49,756 nucleotides of DNA from Deinococcus sp. (lineage in GTDB: Bacteria; Deinococcota; Deinococci; Deinococcales; Deinococcaceae): the NCBI RefSeq assembly GCF_018260555.1, contig NZ_JAGLBB010000014.1:1-49756 (forward strand), in the 5' to 3' direction. The notes under the pieces were generated by a model. The model had not been told where the DNA came from, ran no database searches, and saw only the letters and a program-made list of their open reading frames with translations. Each line of letters starts with the position of its first letter. Within the stretch, counting starts at the first letter, position 1. Positions 39,256 through 49,510 of the stretch are shown here, piece after piece. The translations under genes and the position numbers were made by a program.

Positions 39256-39750
39256 CTAGGCGGGCTCACCCGGAAAGCGCCCGTGCTTCTTGAAAAACGC
39301 CAGGATGCTCCCCTCCGCCAGCGCCTCACGCAGGAACTCCGGCGGCGGCGGCAACTGCACCGTCCCGGCCGCATGCGTCAGCACCCCAGTCTGAACGTCC
39401 AGCGACACCTGTGCGCCGTCCTCCAGCAGACCCGTCAGATCGAACTCGAAAGCCGGGATGCCCAGATTCAGGAGGTTGCGGTAGTGAATGCGCGCGAAAC
39501 TCGGCGCGACGATCCCGCCCACCTGCAACGTCTTCAGCGCCTGCGGGGCGTACTCGCGGCTGCTGCCCAGGCCCCAGTTGCGCCCCCCGATCAGCACGTC
39601 GCCGGGCTGCACAGACGCGGCGAACTCCGGGCGGATGTAATGGAACGCGAAGGTCTGGAACACGTCCTCGCCCGCCATGAACGGCGCGAACTTGCCCGGC
39701 AGGATGTCGTCCGTGTTCACGCTGTCGCCAAATTTCCAGATTCTCGGCAT
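39256..39750 (-). CDS. hacB: Homoaconitate hydratase small subunit
   Basis: A 164-residue swivel-domain subunit: KFGDSVNTDDILPGKFAPFM, the YIRPEF substrate-specificity loop (homoaconitase type, not the LeuD form), GGRNWGLGSSREYAPQAL and FARIHYRNLLNLGIPAFE. The ending KKHGRFPGEPA matches Thermus HacB. With HacA it isomerises homocitrate to homoisocitrate in lysine synthesis. AGGAG lies 9 nt before the ATG. Confidence 0.92.
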   Translation of the reverse strand: MPRIWKFGDSVNTDDILPGKFAPFMAGEDVFQTFAFHYIRPEFAASVQPGDVLIGGRNWGLGSSREYAPQALKTLQVGGIVAPSFARIHYRNLLNLGIPAFEFDLTGLLEDGAQVSLDVQTGVLTHAAGTVQLPPPPEFLREALAEGSILAFFKKHGRFPGEPA

Positions 39751-39756
39751 GCTGGG

Positions 39757-40146
39757 TTACTCCTGGCCCGAAAGGCCTGATTGGATGACGGTGGACGAGG
39801 TCGGGCGCGGGATCACCACGCAGCCGAACGAGCCCGGCCAGGACAGGAACGCCTGCACCGATTGCCCCTGCTCTGGCGTGCAGTCCAGCAGCAGTTTGAG
39901 TTCCGTGTCGCGCTTGCGGGCGTCCACGGTGGCGACCACACCCGTCACGCCGCGGGCGCCGGGGCGGCCCAGGAACACATCGATCTCCGCGCCGTCGCCG
40001 GAAGTCGTGCCGCGTAGCGACCCGTAATCGAGGGGATAGCGGGTGTCCGGGAAGCGCGGGTGGGCCGATCCGGCGGGCCGCTCGACGAGCACCTCGGCGC
40101 CTGCCATGAGGGTGTCGAGAACCGCCCAGAAGTTCGCGTCGTTCAC
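39757..40146 (-). CDS. Small inorganic pyrophosphatase-like protein in the hac operon
   Basis: A 129-residue protein with the type I pyrophosphatase core: VERPAGSAHPRFPDTRYPLDYGSLRGTTSGDGAEIDVFLGRPGARGVTGVVATVD. The Y-P-L-D-Y-G and D-G-x-E-I-D-V segments match, but D-x-D-P-x-D is changed to DGAEIDV and the C-terminal third of a normal ~175-residue enzyme is missing. It may therefore bind phosphate compounds without being the housekeeping PPase. Its GTG overlaps the hacA stop (GTGA), so it is made with homoaconitase. Confidence 0.8.
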   Translation of the reverse strand: MNDANFWAVLDTLMAGAEVLVERPAGSAHPRFPDTRYPLDYGSLRGTTSGDGAEIDVFLGRPGARGVTGVVATVDARKRDTELKLLLDCTPEQGQSVQAFLSWPGSFGCVVIPRPTSSTVIQSGLSGQE

Positions 40147-41429
40147 GCGGGGACCGGTGTGTTCAGGACGTCCTCGGGCAGCGCGACGCGGCCCATGACG
40201 GCGGTCGCGGCGGCCACGGCGGGCGACGCGAGGTAGATGCGGGCGTCCTTGTCACCCATCCGCCCGATGAAGTTGCGGTTACTGGTGCTGACGCAGACCT
40301 CTCCGGGCGCCAGCACGCCCTGGTGGCGGCCCATGCACGGCCCGCAGCCGGGCGTGCCCAGCACCGCCCCGGCGCGTTGCAGGGTCAGGAGGGTGCCGTC
40401 GGCCATCGCGTCCTCCATGACCTGACTGCTGGCCGGGATGACCAGCAGGCGGGTGCCGGGCGCGACGCGCCGCCCGCGCAGCACGTCGGCGGCGGCGTGC
40501 AGGTCCTCGATGCGTCCGTTCGTGCAGGTGCCGATGAACACCTGATCCACGGGCACGTCGCGGAGCGCCCCGCGCAGGTCGGCCACGTCGAACACGTTAT
40601 CCACCTCGCTGGGGGCGCTCATGCGGGGGTTCAGGGTGGCGAGATTGATCTCGATGCTCTGAACGTACGCAGCGCCGTCGTCGGGGTAGACCCACTCGGG
40701 AATGTCGTAGCCGTACGCGGTGAGGATCTCGCCGCCCGGGACGACCAGTCCGGCCTTCGCGCCCGCCTCCACGCACAGGTTCGCCAGGGTCATGCGTTCG
40801 CCGCGCGTGAAACGGTCCCCGGCGTGCATCTCGATGCTCTGGTACGTGGCGCCGTCCGCGCCGAGGCGGCGGATCATTTCCAGGGCGACGTCCTTGGCAC
40901 TCACGCCCCGCCTGAGATCGCCGGTGAACGTGACCTTCACGCTCTCGGGGACTTTCAGCCAGGTCTTGCCGCTCGCGGCGGCCAGGGCGATGTCGGTGGC
41001 GCCCATGCCGCTGCCGAACGCGGCGACCGCGCCGTACGTGGTGGAGTGGCTGTCGCTGCCCAGCACAATCCAGCCGGGCCGGGCCAGTCCTTCCTCCATC
41101 AGCACCTGATGGCAGATGCCGCGCCCCACGTCGAAGAGGCGCACGCCGGTCCGCGCGGCGTACTCGCGGGCTTCCTTCTGCGCCTGCGCGACGCTGACGG
41201 TGCTGGCCGGGGCGACGTGATCGATCACGATACTGACCCGCTCCGGGTACCTGGGCGTGGCGTTCAGGTCCTGCCCCATGCGCTGGATGAAGCTCTGAGC
41301 GATGGAATCCACGACCATGACCTGATCGACCTCGACGACCGCGAGGTCCCCGGCGTACACGACCTGCGTACCGCGCCGGGAGAGGATCTTTTCCGCCATG
41401 GTCTGCGGGCGGGGGGTGGGGTTCGTCAT
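40143..41429 (-). CDS. hacA: Homoaconitate hydratase large subunit
   Basis: A 428-residue Fe-S hydratase. MAEKILSRR starts the aconitase fold; GSDSHSTTYGAVAAFGSGMGATD, IGTCTNGRIEDL (first cluster Cys) and GAVLGTPGCGPCMGRHQGVL (the other two Cys), then STSNRNFIGRMGD complete the [4Fe-4S] and substrate site. Short LeuC/HacA type, joined with HacB (39256). ATG 41429 is preferred: CATGAT lies 7 nt upstream, while the ATG at 41441 has no -10 box. Confidence 0.93.
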   Translation of the reverse strand: MTNPTPRPQTMAEKILSRRGTQVVYAGDLAVVEVDQVMVVDSIAQSFIQRMGQDLNATPRYPERVSIVIDHVAPASTVSVAQAQKEAREYAARTGVRLFDVGRGICHQVLMEEGLARPGWIVLGSDSHSTTYGAVAAFGSGMGATDIALAAASGKTWLKVPESVKVTFTGDLRRGVSAKDVALEMIRRLGADGATYQSIEMHAGDRFTRGERMTLANLCVEAGAKAGLVVPGGEILTAYGYDIPEWVYPDDGAAYVQSIEINLATLNPRMSAPSEVDNVFDVADLRGALRDVPVDQVFIGTCTNGRIEDLHAAADVLRGRRVAPGTRLLVIPASSQVMEDAMADGTLLTLQRAGAVLGTPGCGPCMGRHQGVLAPGEVCVSTSNRNFIGRMGDKDARIYLASPAVAAATAVMGRVALPEDVLNTPVPA

Positions 41430-41816
41430 GCGCTCCATCATGCCGCATCCGGCCCGGTGCGGCGTGAGATTGACTGGATTTGCGCCAGAATTAGTTACGA
41501 ATGACAGGCGCGGCGGCTGGCCTGTGCCACAGCTTCCCCGGAAGGCAGGTCAGCTCCTTCGGCCGCAGTCCCTCTGAGTACGGAACATCCGTCTGGGACA
41601 CGATCTACTGCTGAACGCTCCACCGGACTCAGGTGATCAGTCTAAAAATGGACTCGGGTCAAGTAAATGCCTTCCCCGGTGTGTCACTGTGCTGGACGTA
41701 CTTACAACCAGTTGCCACCTGCGGCAGAACCGTCCGTGCCAGCGTGTCCGGACGCCAGCAGTCTCTACCCCCGCAACAGGGATGGGCCTGCAACCGCCCG
41801 TGGCCCAGGAGCCGTC
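41430..41816. other. Divergent intergenic region, hacA and lipase gene
   Basis: About 390 bp. It holds the shared TAATTCTGGCG motif (minus 41493-41483) and the hacA start region on one side, and an AGGAG before the lipase gene on the other. Slightly more AT-rich near 41630-41710. No gene or repeat is recognised. Confidence 0.5.
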
Positions 41817-43196
41817 ATGTCACAGCCTGCCCCACACCGTACGCCTGCCCGCACCCCGATGCTCGTCGCCCTGAGCGCCGCGCTGCTCCTCGCCTCGTGC
41901 GGAGCGCCCAGTCGCCCGGACGCGGTGGCCCCGCCCGCGTCCACGGTGGCAGGCGTACCCACCTCGCCCGAAGCGACCGCGACCCCCCGCATGACCGACC
42001 TGCGCGACACCGCCCTCCCCACACCGCTGAACGCCCAGGCACTGGACCGGAGCACGCCGCTGATCCTGCTTCACGGCGTGGCCGGATTCGGGCGGGACGA
42101 AGCGCTGGGCCTGCGGTACTGGGGCGGCCTGAACGACGTGCAGGAGGACCTGCGTGGTCTGGGGTACAGCGTGTTCACGGCCAGCATGGGGCCGGTCAGC
42201 AGCAACTGGGACCGCGCCGCCGAACTGTACGCTCAGATCAAGGGCGGATGCGTGGACTACGGCGCGGCACACGCCGCCGAGCACGGGCACACCCGCACGG
42301 ACGCCGCCAAGTGCTACCCCGGCTTCTACCCGCAGTGGGACGCACAGCACCCGGTCAACCTGCTGGGTCACTCCATGGGCGGCCAGACCGCGCGGCTCCT
42401 CGTGAAACTGCTGGATGACGGGGACACCGCCGACCGCGCCAGCGGCGGCCTGTACGCCGGGGGACGCGCCGGGTGGGTCCGGAACGTCATGACCGTCAGC
42501 AGCCCCCACAACGGCAGTCCCGCCACCGAGACCCTGCAAGACGCCATCCCCATGTTCAAGAACCTGATTCTGGGATTTGCGGGGAGTCTCGGCGCGATCA
42601 GCCCCGAGAACTTCGTGTACAACTTCGACCTGGGCCAGTGGGGCCTGAACCGCGCCCCGGGCGAGAGTTTCACCACGTACAACAACCGCATGTTCAACTC
42701 CGGCATCTGGAAGACCCTCGATCAGGCGGCCTACGACGTGAGCGTGGACGGCGCAGCCGCCTTTAACCGGCGGGTGGGCCGCAGCGCCCACACCCGCTAC
42801 TTCTCCTGGGAGACCAACGCCACCATCACCGGTCTGATCAGCGGCTGGCAGTACCCCACCCCCACCATGAACACTCTGCTGCAAGCCGTCGCTTACCCCT
42901 ACGCGTGGCCGCTGAAACCCGGGCTGGGCAACATCACCGGCCGTAGCCCCGGCGGAACCGTCACGTACAGCAGCGCGTGGTGGGCGAACGACGGGCTGGT
43001 CCCGAATTCCTCCATGAACGCCCCCACCGGCCAGGAAAGCGCCGCGTACACTGGGCAGGCCACCACGCCCGGCCACTGGTACCGCCTGGGCCGCGTCAAC
43101 GGGTACGATCACCTCGACATCACCGGGAACCTGTCGTTCCGGGACGTGAAGACCTTCTACCGTAATCAAGCGGCGTTCCTGGCTTCGCAGAACTGA
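41817..43196 (+). CDS. Secreted lipase-like lipoprotein
   Basis: A 459-residue alpha/beta hydrolase with lipoprotein signal (MLVALSAALLLASCGAP, lipobox LASC). LILLHGVAGFGRDEALGLRYWGG is the oxyanion region; HPVNLLGHSMGGQTARLLV holds the nucleophile Ser; the Asp and His are likely in WANDGLVPNSS and NGYDHLDITG. The order and the HSMGG, WxNDGLV and DH motifs resemble staphylococcal/Bacillus family I.5-I.6 triacylglycerol lipases, which bind Zn and Ca. AGGAG 5-6 nt before ATG. The TGA stop is directly followed by a family A repeat. Confidence 0.9.
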   Translation: MSQPAPHRTPARTPMLVALSAALLLASCGAPSRPDAVAPPASTVAGVPTSPEATATPRMTDLRDTALPTPLNAQALDRSTPLILLHGVAGFGRDEALGLRYWGGLNDVQEDLRGLGYSVFTASMGPVSSNWDRAAELYAQIKGGCVDYGAAHAAEHGHTRTDAAKCYPGFYPQWDAQHPVNLLGHSMGGQTARLLVKLLDDGDTADRASGGLYAGGRAGWVRNVMTVSSPHNGSPATETLQDAIPMFKNLILGFAGSLGAISPENFVYNFDLGQWGLNRAPGESFTTYNNRMFNSGIWKTLDQAAYDVSVDGAAAFNRRVGRSAHTRYFSWETNATITGLISGWQYPTPTMNTLLQAVAYPYAWPLKPGLGNITGRSPGGTVTYSSAWWANDGLVPNSSMNAPTGQESAAYTGQATTPGHWYRLGRVNGYDHLDITGNLSFRDVKTFYRNQAAFLASQN

Positions 43197-43329
43197 TACG
43201 GATTCCGTTTGCTGCACTGACAACCCGGAACATCACCGGGTTGCCGACTCCACGCTCGGAACCCGTTTCGGCTTCCACTCGCTTTGCTCGGATTGATTCG
43301 GTGCAGTCCAAAATCAGACGGAATCCGTC

Positions 43330-43330
<1 letters not shown>
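43197..43330. repeat. Dispersed intergenic repeat family A, subtype 2, complete
   Basis: 134 bp with inverted ends TACGGATTCCG and CGGAATCCGT, filling exactly the space between two converging stop codons (TGA 43194-43196 and the TCA complement at 43330-43332). Internal hairpins include AACCCGG/CCGGGTT (about 43224-43246). It probably works as a terminator for both genes. Confidence 0.87.
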
Positions 43331-44858
<1,528 letters not shown>

Positions 44859-44862
<4 letters not shown>

Positions 44863-44960
44863 AAGTCCTCCGGGAGCGTGGGCCGCGCCGGAGGGGACCA
44901 GAGCGGTCTCAGCGCAGGGGCTGGGCTCGGGGATTGGGCTCGGGCGGCGGCGCGCGTCAC
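44859..44960 (-). CDS. 33-codon leaderless mini-ORF overlapping the radical SAM gene
   Basis: GTG 44960 lies 8 nt from TAGAAT (minus 44974-44969). The frame is VTRAAARAQSPSPAPALRPL... and ends PEDF with TGA (44861-44859), overlapping the TTG of the radical SAM gene by TTGA. An ATG at 44970 in the radical SAM frame overlaps the -10 box and is unlikely to be used. No homology. Confidence 0.5.
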
Positions 44961-45024
44961 AATCCGCCATTCTACGGGATTACACGCACCCAACTGAAGT
45001 GTGCGTTACGACGCAAGCACGTCC

Positions 45025-45330
45025 CTACAGGTCCGGGGTGGGGAGTGGGGCCTCCGGCAGGGCGCGTGCCTGCGGGTACAGCCAACGCAGGAAGACCAGG
45101 AACAGGCCAATCACGGTGGCGGTGCTGGTCGTCAGGAATGCCACGAGCACGCTGCTCTCCAGCCGGAATGGACGACCCGCCAGTTCACCCCACCCGGCCG
45201 CCAGGGTCAGGACCACGTCGGCGGCCAGCCACGCGCCGGACAGCAGGAACACGATGACCTCCACATCCAGGCGCAGCCAGCGTTCATCCCCGGCCTCACG
45301 GTACCGCAGCGCAGGTGCGTGTGCATCCAC
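45025..45330 (-). CDS. Small membrane protein, two to three TM helices
   Basis: A 101-residue protein: a soluble LRYREAGDERWLRL start, helix VEVIVFLLSGAWLAADVVLTLAAGW, helix VLVAFLTTSTATVIGLFLVFLRWLY and a short tail. Not recognised. The GTG at 45330 lies inside the methyltransferase frame (124 nt overlap), and no ribosome-binding site is evident, so the 5' end may have been lost in a deletion that joined the two genes. Confidence 0.6.
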   Translation of the reverse strand: MDAHAPALRYREAGDERWLRLDVEVIVFLLSGAWLAADVVLTLAAGWGELAGRPFRLESSVLVAFLTTSTATVIGLFLVFLRWLYPQARALPEAPLPTPDL

Positions 45331-45923
45331 TCGCGCCCCTCGAACCCGCCGGGCATGAACAGCGACAGGTCATCCTCCGGCACCCGGATCTGAAGGGGAT
45401 CGTCGTCCGTGAACGCCCGCACGACCTCACCGTACGCGCGGTTGAACGGCGCGCTTTCCTGTGCGGCCCGCCAGTCGTTCCAGACGAACAGCACCCGCCC
45501 GCCCGGCCTCAGCACCCGCCGGAACTCGTGTGTCGTGCGCGCCGGGTCGAACCAGTGGGCCGCCTGCGCCGCCGTGATCAGCCCCACCGACGCGCCCGCC
45601 AACCCGGTCGCCTCGGACGTTCCGGCCTGCAGGGTCAGGCCCGGCACGCCACGCAACCCCCCGGCCAGCGCGGCGCGCATGTCCGGGTTGGGTTCCACGG
45701 CCGTCACGGTCGCCCCGTGCGCCAGCAGCAGCCGCGTGAACAGCCCGGTCCCCGCGCCGATATCCGCGACCCGTGCGTTCAGCAGCCCCAGGTCCCGCAA
45801 CCACGCGCCCAGCGCGTCCGGGTAACCTGGCCGGGCCTGCGCGTACACGTCGGCGCGGCCCAGGAACCGGGCCGGGTTCACCACACTGGAATCGGCCGTC
45901 TGTTCGGGCGTCAGGTCAGACAT
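45207..45923 (-). pseudogene. SAM-dependent methyltransferase with aberrant C-terminus
   Basis: Residues 1-195 are a class I methyltransferase: RADVYAQARPGYPDALGAWL, VADIGAGTGLFTRLLL (SAM loop), TAVEPNPDMRAAL, GLITAAQAAHWFDPARTTHEFRRVLRPGGRVLFVWND, as in the phenolic/UbiE-like group. After GGFEGREWMHTHL, homology ends and the frame runs through the membrane-protein gene as CGTVRPGMNAGCAWMW..., a Cys/Trp-rich shadow translation. Relatives carry about 50 more residues. The gene is therefore probably 3'-truncated; whether it still works is unknown. Confidence 0.65.
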
Positions 45924-45974
45924 ACCCTCATCCTGCCATGATGACCCACACGCCGCGGGAGCACCTGTGCAGCC

Positions 45975-46316
45975 TCAGGCAGAGGTGTCCGGTGAGACCG
46001 GGGGTTTCTCCAGGCGAACCGGAGTGGCGCTGGCCGGGCGGGCAACGGCACCGGGCCGCGCAGATTCACTGGGCCGCGCAGGTTCGCTGCCGCCACGCGC
46101 CCGTAGCGCCGGACGCCACGCACTGGCCACGAAGTACACCAGTCCCGCCAGCAGACCCGTCACCAACAGGAACCACAGCAGGCGGCCCAGCACACCCGCC
46201 GCACCCACCACGAACGCACCCACACCCACCAGGACCTGACCGATCAGCCACACCAGAGCCAGCGCCGTGACCGCCAGGAGAATCACGCCCGCCAGGGCCA
46301 GCAGCAGTCGCGTCAT
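45975..46316 (-). CDS. Small membrane protein of unknown function
   Basis: A 113-residue protein almost wholly hydrophobic over residues 1-70 (LLLALAGVILLAVTALALVWLIGQVLVGVGAFVVGAAGVL, then LLWFLLVTGLLAGLVYFVASAW), followed by a Pro/Ala/Arg/Ser-rich cytoplasmic tail. Three helices are likely. TAGACT 5 nt before ATG 46316 gives a leaderless start. No family recognised. Confidence 0.7.
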   Translation of the reverse strand: MTRLLLALAGVILLAVTALALVWLIGQVLVGVGAFVVGAAGVLGRLLWFLLVTGLLAGLVYFVASAWRPALRARGGSEPARPSESARPGAVARPASATPVRLEKPPVSPDTSA

Positions 46317-46753
46317 GCCGCGCAGTCTAGCAAGCGTGTAGATGGGTGCGGGCGCGCCCGTGTCAACCCTGCCAAATCCTTCCGTGCCGTTCCCTGTCTG
46401 GTGGGAGGCTGCTGTCTGCTGGGAGGGGTGGCGAGTGTGTGACTGCCCGGAGTGACCGGGCGAAGGTGACGCTGGCCTAGCAAGCCGCCGCTGACAGGCG
46501 GCTGGACCCGCTGGGTGCAGGGTAAGAGTGCGGTTCTTCTGGCGGTGGGGGCACACGCGCTCAAGACCCTGCTTTTCACCGGGGACACCCGCCACACTCT
46601 TTCAAGCCGAGCAGGCTCGGGGCGCCGCGCCGCACAGCTATAAGCAGCCGTCGTTGAAATCCACTTCACCGGAGTCCCTCTCACCTGCGCGTCCCGGCAG
46701 ACGGGAGGCCCGGAACGCACAGGCGTCCGGGCCTCGGTTGACCTGTCTGCGGC
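46317..46753. other. Intergenic region with three hairpins
   Basis: About 440 bp without a convincing gene. Hairpins: GCCCGG/CCGGGC (46445-46461), GCCGCC/GGCGGC (46484-46502) and GAGGCCCGGA/TCCGGGCCTC (46705-46735), the last placed to terminate icd. A structured RNA cannot be excluded, but none of the usual ones (tmRNA, RNase P, SRP, 6S) has its conserved blocks here. Confidence 0.5.
46705..46735 (-). terminator. icd terminator hairpin
   Basis: A 10-bp GC-rich stem (46705-46714 with 46726-46735), 18 nt beyond the icd stop on the minus strand. There is no U-tract. Confidence 0.6.
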
Positions 46754-48010
<1,257 letters not shown>

Positions 48011-48107
48011 GACGGGAACCACTGTACCCCAGTCGCGTGAGCGGTGAATTGGTGTCCGTGTTACCCGAAAGGTTCAGGGCGCGGTCTGGACGCAGTTCAA
48101 GGTTTCA

Positions 48108-48122
48108 TACGGATTCCGTTTG
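48108..48122 (+). repeat. Solitary family A repeat end
   Basis: TACGGATTCCGTTTG matches one end of the repeat at 43197-43211 and is not followed by the rest of it. It sits at the broken 5' end of the DUF4127 gene. Confidence 0.65.
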
Positions 48123-49040
48123 TTTCCCACTCGCAGCTTCGACCGGCGGATGCTGGAGGCCCGCGCGGATGAACTGGGCGTGTGGGAGCGGCTGGACGTG
48201 TACCCGGGTGCGGACGAGGTGCCCTGCGCGCTGCTGGCCCGCGCGCTGCGCCCGGAGACGGTGCCGGTGTGGGTGCGGTACAGCGGCGTGGGCGGGGCGG
48301 GCGCGGAGATGCTCTACGAGGACCGCCCGGCGGGCGAACTGGTGCGCGCGCACCTGCGGGCGGCCGGGTGCGTGCTGGCGGACGGTCCGGCAGACGCGGC
48401 GTTCATTCTGGCCGTGAACACGCCGGGGACACGGCAGGTGCACCGGCAACCGGATTTCGGGACGGTGGACACCCCGCACCGGCACCTGCCGGCCTTCGTG
48501 GACGCCGTGCGGGCTGACCTGCGGGCCGGGCGGCCGGTCAGCGTGGCCGACATCGCGTACCCGAACGGGGCCGAGGCGCGCCTGTGGACGCTGATGCAGG
48601 GGCTGCCGCTGGCGGAACTGGCGGGATTCAGTGCGTGGAACACGGCCGGGAACACGCTCGGGTCGGCCGTTGCCTTCGGGAAACTGGCCGCGCTGGTCAC
48701 GGACCGGGCCGGACACGCCGGAACGCTGCTCTCACGCCTCGTGGACGACGTGCTGTACCAGGGCGAGGTGCGTTCCCTGCTGCGCGCCGAGCTGGGGCAG
48801 CCCAGCCCCTTCGATCTGGGGCCACAACTTCACGCTGCCAACCGGCGACTCCCGCAGCTCATGAACCCGAGGGTGCAGGCCGTGTGGGAGCGCCACTTCG
48901 CGGGGCGCGGTCTGAGCCTGGAACTGGGCGAGGCGCGGCTGGCGTGGCCGCGACTGTTCACCGGGGTGTTCCCGATGAGCGTGCGTTCCGCGAGCGGGGA
49001 CGGCGCGCCGCCTTCCCCGGGTGATCGTCCAAAGGGCTGA
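48120..49040 (+). pseudogene. DUF4127 family protein, N-terminal half missing
   Basis: The frame codes for the C-terminal ~300 residues of a DUF4127 protein (full length about 500). Seen: RRMLEARADELGVWERLDVYPGADEVPCALLARAL, VPVWVRYSGVGGAGAEMLYEDRPAGELVRAHLRAAG, AAFILAVNTPG, VADIAYPNGAEARLW and FSAWNTAGNTLGSAVAFGKL. The N-terminal domain (normally starting with an L-x-P-L-D-x-R-P-x-N strand) is absent, and the sequence joins a family A repeat end at about 48122. The only start is a TTG within that repeat, without a ribosome-binding site. Probably inactive. Confidence 0.82.
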
Positions 49041-49075
49041 CGCGGCGCAGAAGAAGTCCTGACACGCTGAGAGGC

Positions 49076-49468
49076 ATGAGCGCCCCAGTGCCGCAGCTGT
49101 CCCCCGTCACCCGGCCCGCACCGGCGCGTTTCGGTGCCGCCGCCCCGGCGCTGACGGTCGTGCTGGCGGCCGTGACGCTGGGCGCGTGGGCGCAGGCGTT
49201 GTTCGGGGCCGGGGCGGGACTGCGCATCGGGAACCGCTCGGGCGAGGTCGTGTCGGGGGTGCGGGTGTGCCTGCCGGGCGGCGAGTGCCTGGAACGCGCC
49301 TCGCTGTGGCCGCACGAGTCGTGGCGGGTGCCGCTGCCTAGGGGCGTCACGAGCGCCGAGGTCAGCGTGCAGGCGCAGGGTCAGCGGCAGGGGCGACCCG
49401 TGACGCTGGATTCCGACCGTCCGGCGCAGCTGATCGTCACGCAGGGCGGCCAGATCGAGCGGCAGTGA
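49076..49468 (+). CDS. Small secreted or membrane-anchored protein, unknown
   Basis: A 130-residue protein with one N-terminal hydrophobic stretch (APALTVVLAAVTLGAWAQALFGAGAG) as signal anchor and a beta-rich exported domain (LRIGNRSGEVVSGVRVCLPGGECLERASLWPHESWRVPLP). The paired Cys in VCLPGGEC could form a disulfide. Not recognised. AGAGG lies only 1 nt from the ATG, so the ribosome-binding site is poor. Confidence 0.65.
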   Translation: MSAPVPQLSPVTRPAPARFGAAAPALTVVLAAVTLGAWAQALFGAGAGLRIGNRSGEVVSGVRVCLPGGECLERASLWPHESWRVPLPRGVTSAEVSVQAQGQRQGRPVTLDSDRPAQLIVTQGGQIERQ

Positions 49469-49510
49469 ACGCCGGTTTCCGCGTGCGGCGGGGCGTGACA
49501 GAATGCGCCG

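Noticed and set aside
39256..41429. leuC/leuD (isopropylmalate isomerase)
   Set aside because: The YIRPEF loop, the short large subunit and linkage to lysW/lysX point to homoaconitase.
46317..46753. Possible structured RNA, with a GGTAAGAGTGC-like stretch recalling RNase P
   Set aside because: The GAGGAAAGTCC block and other universally conserved RNase P segments are absent; tmRNA and SRP blocks are absent as well.
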